This document shows, piece after piece, positions 1 through 8,157 of a stretch of 64,000 bases of DNA. Below the pieces are notes generated by a model that was not told the origin of the DNA, ran no database searches, and saw only the letters and a list, made by a program, of their open reading frames with translations. How positions within the stretch are numbered: the stretch's first letter is position 1; the number at the start of each line of letters is the position of its first letter. The stretch is from Agrobacterium sp. a22-2 (GTDB lineage: Bacteria; Pseudomonadota; Alphaproteobacteria; Rhizobiales; Rhizobiaceae): contig NZ_JAAXMM010000013.1 of assembly GCF_012276985.1 (NCBI RefSeq), forward strand, positions 111,923-175,922, in the 5' to 3' direction. A program made the translations under genes and the position numbers.

Positions 1-535
1 GACCTTCCGCCAGTTCATGGCCGGTGCCCTGAAGGGCGAGATCGCCGCATTCGAGCCGACCATGGGCGACTGGACGAACCATCTCTCCACCCTGTTTCCG
101 GACGTGCGCCTGAAGCGGTTCCTCGAAATGCGCGGCGCCGATGGCGGCCCATGGCGGCGGATCTGTGCCCTGCCGGCCTTCTGGGTCGGCCTGCTCTATG
201 ACGATGCGGCGCTGGCATCCGCCGATGCATTGACCCGCGACTGGACCTTCGAGGACGTGCAGGCGATGCGCGACACGGTGCCGTCGCAGGGGTTGAAGGC
301 CAAGGTTGCGGGCCGCGATGTCAGCGATGTGGCGCGCGAGGTGGTGGCGATGTCCCATTCGGGCCTCAAGTCCCGCGCACGGCTTAACGGCGACGGGCAG
401 GACGAAACTGTGTTCCTCGCCTCGGTCGACGAAATCCTGGCCAAGAATGCGACGCTCGCCGACGATCTGCTGATGCTCTATCACGGTCGCTGGAAGGGTT
501 CCGTTCAGCCCGTATTCGAAGAATATCAATACTAA
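1..535 (+). CDS. gshA: Glutamate-cysteine ligase, C-terminal part (5' end outside window)
   Basis: The reading frame is open from base 2, so this is the 3' part of a longer gene. The product would ligate L-glutamate and L-cysteine with ATP, the first step of glutathione synthesis, in the cytoplasm. The visible 177 residues carry segments typical of the alphaproteobacterial/plant-type enzyme: PTMGDWTNHLSTLFPDVRLK, then RFLEMRGADGGPW, then the helical tail ending in HGRWKGSVQP. The internal ATG at 17 is therefore not the real start. A hairpin with 9-bp arms follows the stop. Family assignment rests on the conserved DWTNHLSTLFPDVRLK and EMRGADGG blocks, which I recognise. Confidence 0.88.
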   Translation, partial: TFRQFMAGALKGEIAAFEPTMGDWTNHLSTLFPDVRLKRFLEMRGADGGPWRRICALPAFWVGLLYDDAALASADALTRDWTFEDVQAMRDTVPSQGLKAKVAGRDVSDVAREVVAMSHSGLKSRARLNGDGQDETVFLASVDEILAKNATLADDLLMLYHGRWKGSVQPVFEEYQY

Positions 536-550
536 AGCAATTTTTACGCG

Positions 551-598
551 AACATCGGGACGGGGCACATTTGCTGCGTCGCACCCTGCCCCGATGTT
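551..598 (+). terminator. Hairpin after gshA
   Basis: Arms AACATCGGG (551-559) and CCCGATGTT (590-598) are perfectly complementary and lie 15 bases after the gshA stop. There is no T-run on the plus strand, so intrinsic termination is uncertain. Confidence 0.4.
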
Positions 599-675
599 AA
601 AAAGCGGTTTGCGATCAATCTTTTCCGGCTATAGTGCGAGCAAGATGCGTTGCGAGGACTGGGAAAGGGACGTCG

Positions 676-1575
676 ATGCTGCCACTTTTTGATATGATGA
701 TGCGGGCGCAGAACGGCATGGCGATGGAGGCCATGGCCAAGCAGTTCGGCCTTGCCCAGGATAAGGCGGCGCAGGCGATGGCGGCGCTGATGCCGGCGTT
801 TTCCTCAGGCCTCAAGCGCAATGCCAGCAACCCCTACGACATGTCGGCGCTGTTTGGCAGCATGTCATCCGGCAATTACGCCAAATATTTCGAAGACATG
901 GGCAAGGCCTTCACGCCGCAGGGCATTGCCGATGGCAATTCGGCGCTGGAACAGCTGTTCGGTTCCAAGGAGGTGTCGCGGGCCGTGGCCGCGCAGGCCG
1001 CGCAGCTGACGGGCATCGGCCAGGACATCTTGAAGCAGATGCTGCCGGCCATGGCCGACACGATCATGGGCGGGCTGTTCAAGCAGGGCATGGGCCAGAT
1101 GCAGGAGGCCAGCAATCCCTTTGCCAATTCGCCGATGGCGTCGATGATGCAGCAATGGCTGGAAAGCACCGGCTTTGCGCCGAAGCCGGCGCCGAAGGAA
1201 GCGAGCCTGTTCGACAATCCCTTCGCCAACGCCTTCCGCGACATGATGGGCGGCGCCCAGGCGACAAAACCTGCGGCCGGCGCCAATCCCTTCATGGACA
1301 ATCCCTTTGCCAAGGCCTTCCAGGATATGATGGGGGGTAATTTCGGCCAGGGCGCTGCGGCGGAACCCGCGCCCGCGCCAAAGGGAACGGCCAAGAGCAC
1401 CGGCGAAACCGAACCGGCCCAGGCGATGGTCTCCATGATCAACTCGATGTTCGACAGCGGCCTGGAGGTTCAGAAGAACTACCAGAAGAGCATGGAACAG
1501 ATTTTCGAAACCTATATGGCGAAGGCCGAACCCAAAGAAGCGCCCGAGCCGCCGCCCGAAGACGACAAGGCCTGA
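676..1575 (+). CDS. DUF937-type protein with short internal repeats
   Basis: About 299 residues. I chose the ATG at 676 because a purine-rich GGGAAAGGGA lies just upstream; the frame is open to a GTG at 634. The N-terminal half is Met/Ala-rich and helical (MLPLFDMMMRAQNG, AKQFGLAQDKAAQAMAALMP, FGSKEVSRAVAAQAAQLTG), the pattern of DUF937 proteins, whose function is unknown. Residues about 155-230 hold three imperfect copies of a NPFA-x-x-F-x-DMMGG unit (NPFANSPMASMM, NPFANAFRDMMGG, NPFAKAFQDMMGG). The C terminus is acidic and proline-rich. No signal peptide or membrane segment is seen. It is probably transcribed alone. Confidence 0.72.
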   Translation: MLPLFDMMMRAQNGMAMEAMAKQFGLAQDKAAQAMAALMPAFSSGLKRNASNPYDMSALFGSMSSGNYAKYFEDMGKAFTPQGIADGNSALEQLFGSKEVSRAVAAQAAQLTGIGQDILKQMLPAMADTIMGGLFKQGMGQMQEASNPFANSPMASMMQQWLESTGFAPKPAPKEASLFDNPFANAFRDMMGGAQATKPAAGANPFMDNPFAKAFQDMMGGNFGQGAAAEPAPAPKGTAKSTGETEPAQAMVSMINSMFDSGLEVQKNYQKSMEQIFETYMAKAEPKEAPEPPPEDDKA

Positions 1576-1632
1576 GGACGATCGGCGGGCGGCCACTGTC
1601 TGGCGGCGTCCCGGCCAAATTCAAGTTCGCAC

Positions 1633-1668
1633 AAAAAAAGCCCGGCAACAGGCGGACTGTCACCGGGC
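1633..1668 (-). terminator. Rho-independent terminator of the DUF1127 gene
   Basis: On the minus strand GCCCGG ... CCGGGC closes a hairpin (extended by CTGT/ACAG pairs) followed by seven T residues. It lies about 50 bases after the DUF1127 stop. Confidence 0.75.
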
Positions 1669-1714
1669 CAAGCAGCAGGGCTCATTGGCTATCACCCTGC
1701 GGGGATTGGGACGC

Positions 1715-2014
1715 TCAGAGGCGCGAGGCGCCTGGGAGCAAGTAGCGGGTGCGCTTGAAGGCGGCCCAGGTCAGCTGCTGCGAAGGATCGTCCGCGATGC
1801 CCGTGTCTCTCAGGATGCGGTCGATATCGGACCGGGTGAGCCCGATATCGTCCAGCAGGTAGTCGTCAAGATCGGCAAGGCGGTTCGCAACATGGCGGTT
1901 TCGCACGGCACGCCAGACGGATTTCACCGAGGTCCAAAGACCGGCAAGACGCGTCGTCATGGCCGGGCCGGAAGCGGGAATATCAAGTTCGATCATCCGT
2001 TCTGTCGTGCGCAT
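1715..2014 (-). CDS. DUF1127 domain protein
   Basis: 99 residues. The C-terminal half holds the DUF1127 signature: WRAVRNRHVANRLADLDDYLLDDIGLTRSDI, a small arginine-rich helical domain common in Rhizobiales. Some members act as small regulators of RNA turnover or phosphate and carbon metabolism; nothing here says which role applies. The start is an ATG preceded by an AGGATAT ribosome-binding sequence. It has its own terminator and is divergent from the LysR gene that follows, with roughly 200 bases between. Confidence 0.8.
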   Translation of the reverse strand: MRTTERMIELDIPASGPAMTTRLAGLWTSVKSVWRAVRNRHVANRLADLDDYLLDDIGLTRSDIDRILRDTGIADDPSQQLTWAAFKRTRYLLPGASRL

Positions 2015-2213
2015 GGGAATATCCTTTCGATGTCGGCACGAGTAAAGGCATGCCGTTCCGATACCCGGAACGGATCAGCCAAAATCCGCGGGAGCAGCCC
2101 TGAGGCCACTCCCTGTTCGTAGTGATTTGCAGGATCAGGATGCCAAAAGGCTATTGATCAGTCCAACGAATGTTTCTAATGGTAATCATCAAACAATCTG
2201 ATGGACGTTTCCC

Positions 2214-3167
2214 ATGGTGGCTCCTCTCGATATCGACCAGCTTCAGACTTTCATTGCAATCGTGGATACCGGCAGTTTCACCAAGGCGGCCGGCCGCGTG
2301 TTCAAGACGCAATCGGCGGTGTCCATGCAGATGCGCCGGCTGGAGGAGCGGATCGGCAAGCAGCTGTTCATCAAGGACGGCCGCGGCAACCGCCTGACGG
2401 CCGAGGGCGAAAAGCTTCTGAACTATGCGCGGCGCATCATCCGCCTCAACAGCGAGGCGATCGCAGCCTTCGACGACAATCGGCTTGAGGGCACGCTGCG
2501 GATCGGCACGCCGGACGATTATGCCGACCGCTACATGCCGGAAATCATCGGCCGCTTTGCCAAGACCCATCCGAGCGTCGAGCTTTACATCATCTGTGAA
2601 CCGTCGGTGAGCCTGGCCGAAAAGATGGCGCGTGGCGAGTTGGACATCGCGCTGGTGACCCATAATCCGCAGGCGCGCTCGTCCGACGTGGTCCGGACCG
2701 AGCCGCTCTGCTGGGTGGGATCCGCCAACCATCCGCTGAAGGACGATGCACCGGTGCCGCTGGCAGTCGGCCGGCGCGACTGCAACTGGCGCCAGCTTGC
2801 CTGCTCGGCGCTTGATGCCGACGGAAGAGAATACCAGGTCCTGTTTACCAGTTGGTCGTCGACGGTCGTGGCCGCCGCGGTGCTGGCCGGCATGGCCGTG
2901 TCGGTCCTGCCGGAGTCGGCGCTGCGCACCGGCATGAAGGTGCTGACCCAGAGTGACGGCTTTCCGCCGCTGCCGCCGGTACAGATCGGCATCATGAAGC
3001 GGCCGGGTCTGTCGCCATCGCTGATGAATGCCATTACCGATCACATCACCGCCTGCCTCGACAACATCACGCCGGCGGCCGTGGACGACGATCTCGATGG
3101 CGATGTGAAGGGAATGCCGCGCCATTTTCCACGCCTGCGCACCGGACATATGATCCCGGGCTGGTGA
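2214..3167 (+). CDS. LysR-family transcriptional regulator
   Basis: 317 residues. The N-terminal winged helix-turn-helix is clear: LQTFIAIVDTGSFTKAAGRV, then QSAVSMQMRRLEERIGKQLF. A periplasmic-binding-like effector domain follows (GTLRIGTPDDYADRYMPEII, ELDIALVTH). The sequence resembles the LrhA/HexA branch more than OxyR or CysB, because of the TPDDYADRYMPEI segment. A closely similar TFVA-SF-RAAS and GAPDDYISHIMPPVL pattern occurs in the LysR protein at 21081, so these two are related. The target is not evident; the neighbours are a DUF1127 gene and a convergent TetR gene. Confidence 0.87.
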   Translation: MVAPLDIDQLQTFIAIVDTGSFTKAAGRVFKTQSAVSMQMRRLEERIGKQLFIKDGRGNRLTAEGEKLLNYARRIIRLNSEAIAAFDDNRLEGTLRIGTPDDYADRYMPEIIGRFAKTHPSVELYIICEPSVSLAEKMARGELDIALVTHNPQARSSDVVRTEPLCWVGSANHPLKDDAPVPLAVGRRDCNWRQLACSALDADGREYQVLFTSWSSTVVAAAVLAGMAVSVLPESALRTGMKVLTQSDGFPPLPPVQIGIMKRPGLSPSLMNAITDHITACLDNITPAAVDDDLDGDVKGMPRHFPRLRTGHMIPGW

Positions 3168-3183
3168 CCAGCCAGAGGCGCAA

Positions 3184-3807
3184 TTAGCGGAACAGTTGTT
3201 CGCGGATGACGGTTTTCCATTCGTCCAGGATGCGGCGCGCCATCTGCTCGTCCTGGGTTACCGCTAGCCGGAGGGCGGCGCCACCCAGATGCGTGAACAG
3301 AATCGAACGAGCCTCCATCCGTCGGGCAACGTCCTCCGGCAGCAGATGCTCGACGGCCTCGCGAAAGATCCGGGCAATATCGACATTGTGGTCGCGATGC
3401 AGTTCCATGAGGTCGCGATCCATCATGCTGGCGGCCCAGAGTGCCATCCAGAGGGGATCCTGCCGATATTGCTCATAGTACCAGTCGACCGAGGAAAGGG
3501 CGACCTCCAGCATGTCTTCGAGCGAGGATATGTTTGAGAACATCTCGTTGACGCGGATTTTGCTGATGGATGTCCGGCGGTCGAACAGGGCGCGCACGAC
3601 GGCAGCCTTCTCCGGAAAGAATTGGTATAGTGAGCCAATGGGCACCTTGGCGCGAGCCGCCAGATCAGTCATCTTCATGTTGATGACGCCCTGCTCGACG
3701 ATCATCACTGCTGCTGCTTCCAGAATAGTATCCAGCCGCTGAATACTTCGCTCTTGCTGAGGTTTCTTTCGCAGAATGGTGCGTTTTGTGTCCAGTGACT
3801 TGGGCAT
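3184..3807 (-). CDS. TetR/AcrR-family transcriptional regulator
   Basis: 207 residues. The N-terminal DNA-binding domain is QQERSIQRLDTILEAAAVMI ... MKMTDLAARAKVPIGSLYQFFPEKAAVVRALF, the standard TetR helix-turn-helix with the LYQFFPEK recognition helix. The C-terminal domain is helical and would bind an unknown ligand. It is convergent with the LysR gene (16 bases apart). Two other TetR proteins in the window, at 50946 and 51625, belong to a similar branch (SVYQYFPNKSAI), but those are closer to each other than to this one. Confidence 0.87.
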   Translation of the reverse strand: MPKSLDTKRTILRKKPQQERSIQRLDTILEAAAVMIVEQGVINMKMTDLAARAKVPIGSLYQFFPEKAAVVRALFDRRTSISKIRVNEMFSNISSLEDMLEVALSSVDWYYEQYRQDPLWMALWAASMMDRDLMELHRDHNVDIARIFREAVEHLLPEDVARRMEARSILFTHLGGAALRLAVTQDEQMARRILDEWKTVIREQLFR

Positions 3808-3937
3808 TCCCGTCCATTCCTCCCGCAGTCCGGATCAGTCGGTAATATATCTGACCTTCGGGATTGGGTATCTAGAGGACAGCCCTTGAACTTTGCTGAA
3901 GAAAATCGCTCAATTTGTAGCGAAGCGGGAATGCGAA

Positions 3938-3970
3938 CAGGTGACCGGAGAGTATATCTCCGATCACCTG
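3938..3970. other. Strong 14-bp hairpin between tetR and katG
   Basis: CAGGTGACCGGAGA (3938-3951) and TCTCCGATCACCTG (3957-3970) pair with one mismatch around a 5-base loop. There is no T-run on either side. It may be a katG terminator without a U-tract or an operator for the TetR gene. A second ACCTGA/TCAGGT pair lies nearer to the katG stop at about 4030-4052. Confidence 0.5.
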
Positions 3971-4079
3971 TGTCATATTGCGACAGCTAAACCCCAAAGG
4001 GGCGGCTTTGACGCTGCAGATCGTCTTTACCTGATAACCAATATCAGGGTTTCAGGTGAAAACGATGGTCCGCCAACGA

Positions 4080-6251
4080 TCAGAGCAGGTCGAACCGGTC
4101 GGCGTTCATCACCTTGGTCCAGGCCGCGACGAAATCCTTCACGAACTTCTCCTTGTTGTCGTCCTGGGCATAGACTTCGGCATAGGAGCGCAGGATCGAG
4201 TTCGAGCCGAGCACGAGGTCGACGCGGGTCGCCGTGTACTTGGTCGCACCAGACTTGCGCTCGCGGATGTCATAGCTGTTGCTGCCGGTCGGGACCCAGG
4301 TATAGGCCATGTCCGTCAGGGTATTGAAGAAGTCGGTGGTGAGTGCGCCGACGCGGTCGGTGAACACGCCATGCGCCGTGCCGCCATAGTTGGTTCCGAG
4401 CACGCGCAGGCCACCGATCAACACGGTCAGTTCCGGAGCGGTGAGCCCCATCAGCTGGGCGCGGTCGAGCAGCATTTCCTCGGGGCTGACGACATAGTCG
4501 GTCTTCTGCCAGTTGCGGAAGCCGTCGGCGAGCGGTTCGAGGACGGCAAAACCGTCCACATCGGTCTGCTCGGCGGTGGCGTCACCCCGGCCCGGCGCGA
4601 AGGGCACTGCGATATCGAAGCCTGCGGCCTTTGCCGCCTGTTCGACGCCGACATTGCCGGCCAGAACGATGACGTCGGCAAGGCTTGCGCCGGTTTCCGC
4701 GGCAATGCCTTGAAGAACCGCCAGAACCTTGGCCAGACGCTGCGGCTCGTTGCCTTCCCAGTCCTTCTGCGGGGCCAGGCGAATGCGGGCACCGTTGGCG
4801 CCGCCGCGCTTGTCGGAACCGCGGAAGGTGCGGGCGCTATCCCAGGCGGTGGCCACCATCTCGCCGGTGGTCAGGCCGCTGTTGATGATCTTGGCCTTGA
4901 CCGCGACGACATCGTAGTCAGTGCGGCCGGCGGGGATCGGATCCTGCCAGATCAGGTCTTCGGCCGGAACATCCGGGCCGAAATAGCGGGACTTCGGGCC
5001 GACGTCGCGATGGGTCAGCTTGAACCAGGCGCGGGCGAAGGCGTCCGAGAAGGCCGCGAAGTCGTTCATGAAACGCAGCGAGATTTCGCGGTAGATCGGG
5101 TCGACCTTCAGCGCCATGTCCGCATCGGTCATCATCGGCATGACGCGGATCGAGGGATCCTCGACGTCGACCGGCTTGTCCTGATCGGCAATGGTAATCG
5201 GCGCCCACTGCGACGCCCCGGCCGGGCTGTGGGTCAGCGTCCATTCATGCTTGAACAGCATTTCGAAGAAGCCGTTGTCCCACTTGGTCGGCTCGGCGGT
5301 CCAGGCGCCCTCGATGCCGGAGACGACCGTGTCGCGGCCAATGCCGCGGCCCTTGGTGTTCATCCAGCCGAGACCCTGGAATTCCGGGCCTGCGGCTTCC
5401 GGGTCCGCGCTGAGATTGGCAGCACTGCCGTTGCCATGGGACTTGCCGATGGTGTGGCCGCCGGCGGTCAACGCGACGGTTTCCTCGTCGTTCATGCCCA
5501 TGCGGGCGAAGGTTTCGCGCATCTGGGCAGCCGTTGCCAGCGGATCGGACTTGCCGTTGACGCCTTCCGGATTGACGTAGATCAGACCCATCTGCACGGC
5601 GGCGAGCGGGTTTTCCAGCGTTTCCGGCTTGGTCACGTCAGCGTAGCGGCCATCGCTCGGCGCCAGCCATTCCTTCTCGTTGCCCCAATAGGTGTCCTTT
5701 TCCGGATGCCAGATGTCTTCGCGGCCAAAGGCGAAGCCAAAAGTCTTCAGGCCGGCGACGTCATAGGCCATCGTGCCGGCGAGCGCGATCAGATCGGCCC
5801 AGGAGAGCTTGTTGCCGTACTTCTTCTTGATCGGCCAGAGCAGGCGGCGGCCCTTGTCGGTGTTGACGTTGTCCGGCCAGGAGTTGAGCGGCGCGAAGCG
5901 CTGGTTGCCGGAATTGGCGCCGCCACGACCGTCGGTGATGCGGTAGGAGCCGGCGGCGTGCCAGGTGACGCGGGCCATCATGCCGACATAGGAGCCCCAG
6001 TCGGCCGGCCACCATTCCTGGCTGTCCAGCATCAACGCGCGCAGATCGGCCTTCAGCCCTTCGACGTCAAGCTTCTTCAGCTCTTCGCGATAGTTGAAGC
6101 TCGGGCCCAGCGGATTGGTCTTGGCGTCATGCTGATGCAGGATGTCGAGGTTCAACGCATTCGGCCACCAGTCCATGACAGACTTGCCCATGGCGGTATT
6201 GCCGCCATGCATCACCGGACATTTGCCGGTGGATTTCACGTGCTCGTTCAT
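4080..6251 (-). CDS. katG: Catalase-peroxidase KatG
   Basis: 723 residues from the ATG at 6251, chosen because CAGGAGG precedes it by 6 bases; an upstream in-frame ATG has no ribosome-binding site. The enzyme is a cytoplasmic haem protein that removes hydrogen peroxide. The distal site RVTWHAAGSY gives Arg94, Trp97 and His98. Tyr in LIYVNPEG and Met in the following MRETFARMG would complete the Met-Tyr-Trp adduct. The proximal haem ligand lies in AGGHTIGKSHG. Length and the duplicated C-terminal half match the family. It is divergent from oxyR across about 110 bases carrying an OxyR-like site, which suggests peroxide induction. Confidence 0.97.
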   Translation of the reverse strand: MNEHVKSTGKCPVMHGGNTAMGKSVMDWWPNALNLDILHQHDAKTNPLGPSFNYREELKKLDVEGLKADLRALMLDSQEWWPADWGSYVGMMARVTWHAAGSYRITDGRGGANSGNQRFAPLNSWPDNVNTDKGRRLLWPIKKKYGNKLSWADLIALAGTMAYDVAGLKTFGFAFGREDIWHPEKDTYWGNEKEWLAPSDGRYADVTKPETLENPLAAVQMGLIYVNPEGVNGKSDPLATAAQMRETFARMGMNDEETVALTAGGHTIGKSHGNGSAANLSADPEAAGPEFQGLGWMNTKGRGIGRDTVVSGIEGAWTAEPTKWDNGFFEMLFKHEWTLTHSPAGASQWAPITIADQDKPVDVEDPSIRVMPMMTDADMALKVDPIYREISLRFMNDFAAFSDAFARAWFKLTHRDVGPKSRYFGPDVPAEDLIWQDPIPAGRTDYDVVAVKAKIINSGLTTGEMVATAWDSARTFRGSDKRGGANGARIRLAPQKDWEGNEPQRLAKVLAVLQGIAAETGASLADVIVLAGNVGVEQAAKAAGFDIAVPFAPGRGDATAEQTDVDGFAVLEPLADGFRNWQKTDYVVSPEEMLLDRAQLMGLTAPELTVLIGGLRVLGTNYGGTAHGVFTDRVGALTTDFFNTLTDMAYTWVPTGSNSYDIRERKSGATKYTATRVDLVLGSNSILRSYAEVYAQDDNKEKFVKDFVAAWTKVMNADRFDLL

Positions 6252-6323
6252 ATTGGCCTCCTGTTTTTTTTGAAAAAGCTGTTGTTGTGGAGGCAACTTC
6301 CTCCAAAAGCTTCATAATTTCCA

Positions 6324-6360
6324 ATTGTATTTATTGGGCATATCGATAGGATATTCCTAT
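6324..6360. promoter_or_regulatory. OxyR-type binding site abutting the oxyR start
   Basis: ATAG (6346-6349), seven bases, CTAT (6357-6360) exactly matches a half of the OxyR consensus ATAG-N7-CTAT-N7-ATAG-N7-CTAT. In register upstream, ATTG at 6324 matches three of four positions, while the second block (TGGG at 6335) does not match. The site ends one base before the oxyR ATG, so binding could block oxyR while activating katG. Confidence 0.68.
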
Positions 6361-6361
6361 C

Positions 6362-7336
6362 ATGATTACCATTCGTCAAATGCGCTATTTCGATGCTCTC
6401 GCCACCACGCTGCATTTCGGCCGGGCGGCCGAGATGGTGCATGTCAGCCAGCCGGCCCTCTCAGCACAGATCATGGAGATGGAAAGACACCTGAATGTGA
6501 CATTGGTCGAACGCACTCGCAACAACACGCTGCTGACCGCCAAGGGGCATGAGGTGCTGGGCCACATCAGAGGGATCCTGGCCGGGGTCGACCACCTGGA
6601 AGAGGCGGCCCGCCGCAGCAGCGGCATGCTCGAAGGGCTGCTTCGCCTCGGCCTCATCCCCACCGTCGCGCCCTATCTGGTGCCACAGATGGTGCCGCAT
6701 CTGCGGCGCAGCCATCCGCTGATCGAGATCGAGCTGAAGGAAGCCGTTACCGACCGGCTGATCGCCGATCTGAGCGACGGCAGGCTGGATGCCGTGATCG
6801 CCGCCTTGCCGATCGAAGGGGACAATCTGATGCAGCGCAGCCTGTTCATCGACACGTTCTACATGGCAATGGCCGACAATGACAGCGACGTGCTGCTGTC
6901 GCCGATGACCGAAACGCAGGTCGACCCGGAGCGGCTGCTGCTGCTGGAGGAAGGCCATTGCCTGCGCGAGCAGGCGCTTTCGGTGTGCAAGGCGGCCAAC
7001 CGGCGCAGCCTGGTGAATTTCGGTGCGACGTCGATGACGACCTTGCTGCAGATGGTGTCGCACGACATGGGCATGACGCTGATCCCGCAAATGGCGATCG
7101 CCACCGAGACGGCCCGCACCTCGATCCGCATCGTGCCCTTCGCCGAGCCGGCGCCGTGTCGCGAGATCGGCCTGATCTGGCGCCGCTCCAGCGCACGGCG
7201 ACAGGATATGGAGGCTTTGGCGCAGTCGATCATCGAAAGCGCCGGCAGCCTGCGTGAGGATTGGCGGGGTATCGACCCGACCGCCAACCCCAAGTCAGGC
7301 TCAGTTCATGAACCAGCCGTGGCTGACCACCAGTGA
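6362..7336 (+). CDS. oxyR: Hydrogen-peroxide-sensing LysR regulator OxyR
   Basis: 324 residues. The LysR helix-turn-helix (MRYFDALATTLHFGRAAEMV, SQPALSAQIMEMERHLNVTL) is followed by the effector domain. The two redox cysteines are present as HCLREQALSVC, with the same nine-residue separation as Cys199 and Cys208 of the E. coli protein. Divergent placement beside katG fits. There is no clear Shine-Dalgarno sequence, because the putative OxyR site occupies that space. The 3' end overlaps the convergent bdhA stop by 36 bases. The C terminus runs about 20 residues past the usual end and may be low-importance tail. Confidence 0.93.
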   Translation: MITIRQMRYFDALATTLHFGRAAEMVHVSQPALSAQIMEMERHLNVTLVERTRNNTLLTAKGHEVLGHIRGILAGVDHLEEAARRSSGMLEGLLRLGLIPTVAPYLVPQMVPHLRRSHPLIEIELKEAVTDRLIADLSDGRLDAVIAALPIEGDNLMQRSLFIDTFYMAMADNDSDVLLSPMTETQVDPERLLLLEEGHCLREQALSVCKAANRRSLVNFGATSMTTLLQMVSHDMGMTLIPQMAIATETARTSIRIVPFAEPAPCREIGLIWRRSSARRQDMEALAQSIIESAGSLREDWRGIDPTANPKSGSVHEPAVADHQ

Positions 7337-8083
7337 CTGGCCGGTCAGGGCATTGGTCTTGAAATCGGCAAACATCAGCGCGACCTCGGCGACATCCTCG
7401 ACCGTGGTGAATTCGCCATCCACGGTTTCGCCGAGCATGACCTTCTTGATCACCTCATCCTCGGAAATGCCGAGTTCCTTGGCCTGTTCCGGGATCTGCT
7501 TGTCGACCAGGGGCGTGCGCACGAAACCGGGGCAGATGACATTGGCGCGAACGCCGGACGGGCCGCCTTCCTTGGCGACGACGCGCGCCAGACCCAGCAA
7601 GCCGTGCTTGGCCGTGACATAGGCCGATTTCAAAGGTGACGCCTCGTGGGAATGCACGGATCCCATATAGATGATGGCGCCACCGCCCTGGCTCTTCATA
7701 TGCGGCATGCAGGCCTTGGTGGTCAGGAAGGCGCCGTCGAGATGGATCGACAGCATCTTCTTCCAGTCGGCAAAGGGAAAATCCTCTATCCTGTGAACGA
7801 TCTGGATACCGGCGTTCGAGACGAGGACATCGACGCGTCCCCATTTTGCCACCGTGCTGGCGACGCCTGAATTGACCGCCCCCTCGTCTGTGACATCCAT
7901 GGCGATGCCGAAGGCTTCACCCGGACCCAGTGCCGTCAGGGCATCGGCCGCGGCCTCAGCCTGGTCTTGCCTTAGATCGGCGATGACGACCTTGGCACCC
8001 TCTTCGACATAACGCTTGGCGATCGCATTTCCGATGCCGCTGGCCGAGCCGGTGATGATGCAGACTTTATCCTTGAGTTTCAT
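7301..8083 (-). CDS. bdhA: 3-hydroxybutyrate dehydrogenase
   Basis: 260 residues, a short-chain dehydrogenase converting D-3-hydroxybutyrate to acetoacetate with NAD, in polyhydroxybutyrate breakdown. The cofactor motif is TGSASGIGNAIA, NAG is at NAGIQ, and the catalytic Ser-Tyr-Lys is in MGSVHSHEAS and SAYVTAKHG. The C terminus SLVVSHGWFMN is characteristic of BdhA. I chose the ATG at 8083 because CGGAG sits about 9 bases upstream; the ATG at 8089 would be too close. The patatin gene lies directly upstream in the same direction, an arrangement that is frequent in rhizobia. Confidence 0.93.
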   Translation of the reverse strand: MKLKDKVCIITGSASGIGNAIAKRYVEEGAKVVIADLRQDQAEAAADALTALGPGEAFGIAMDVTDEGAVNSGVASTVAKWGRVDVLVSNAGIQIVHRIEDFPFADWKKMLSIHLDGAFLTTKACMPHMKSQGGGAIIYMGSVHSHEASPLKSAYVTAKHGLLGLARVVAKEGGPSGVRANVICPGFVRTPLVDKQIPEQAKELGISEDEVIKKVMLGETVDGEFTTVEDVAEVALMFADFKTNALTGQSLVVSHGWFMN

Positions 8084-8157
8084 GGTCATTCTCCGTGTTA
8101 CCAGTCTCGAGGCCGAGCGTCCTTAGGGCGCCGATGAGGGACGGCGAGGCTTGGGGG

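Noticed and set aside
4056..6317. A 753-residue plus-strand frame over katG
   Set aside because: It is the complementary shadow of katG, which has clear haem-enzyme motifs; the opposite frame has no domain and no ribosome-binding site.
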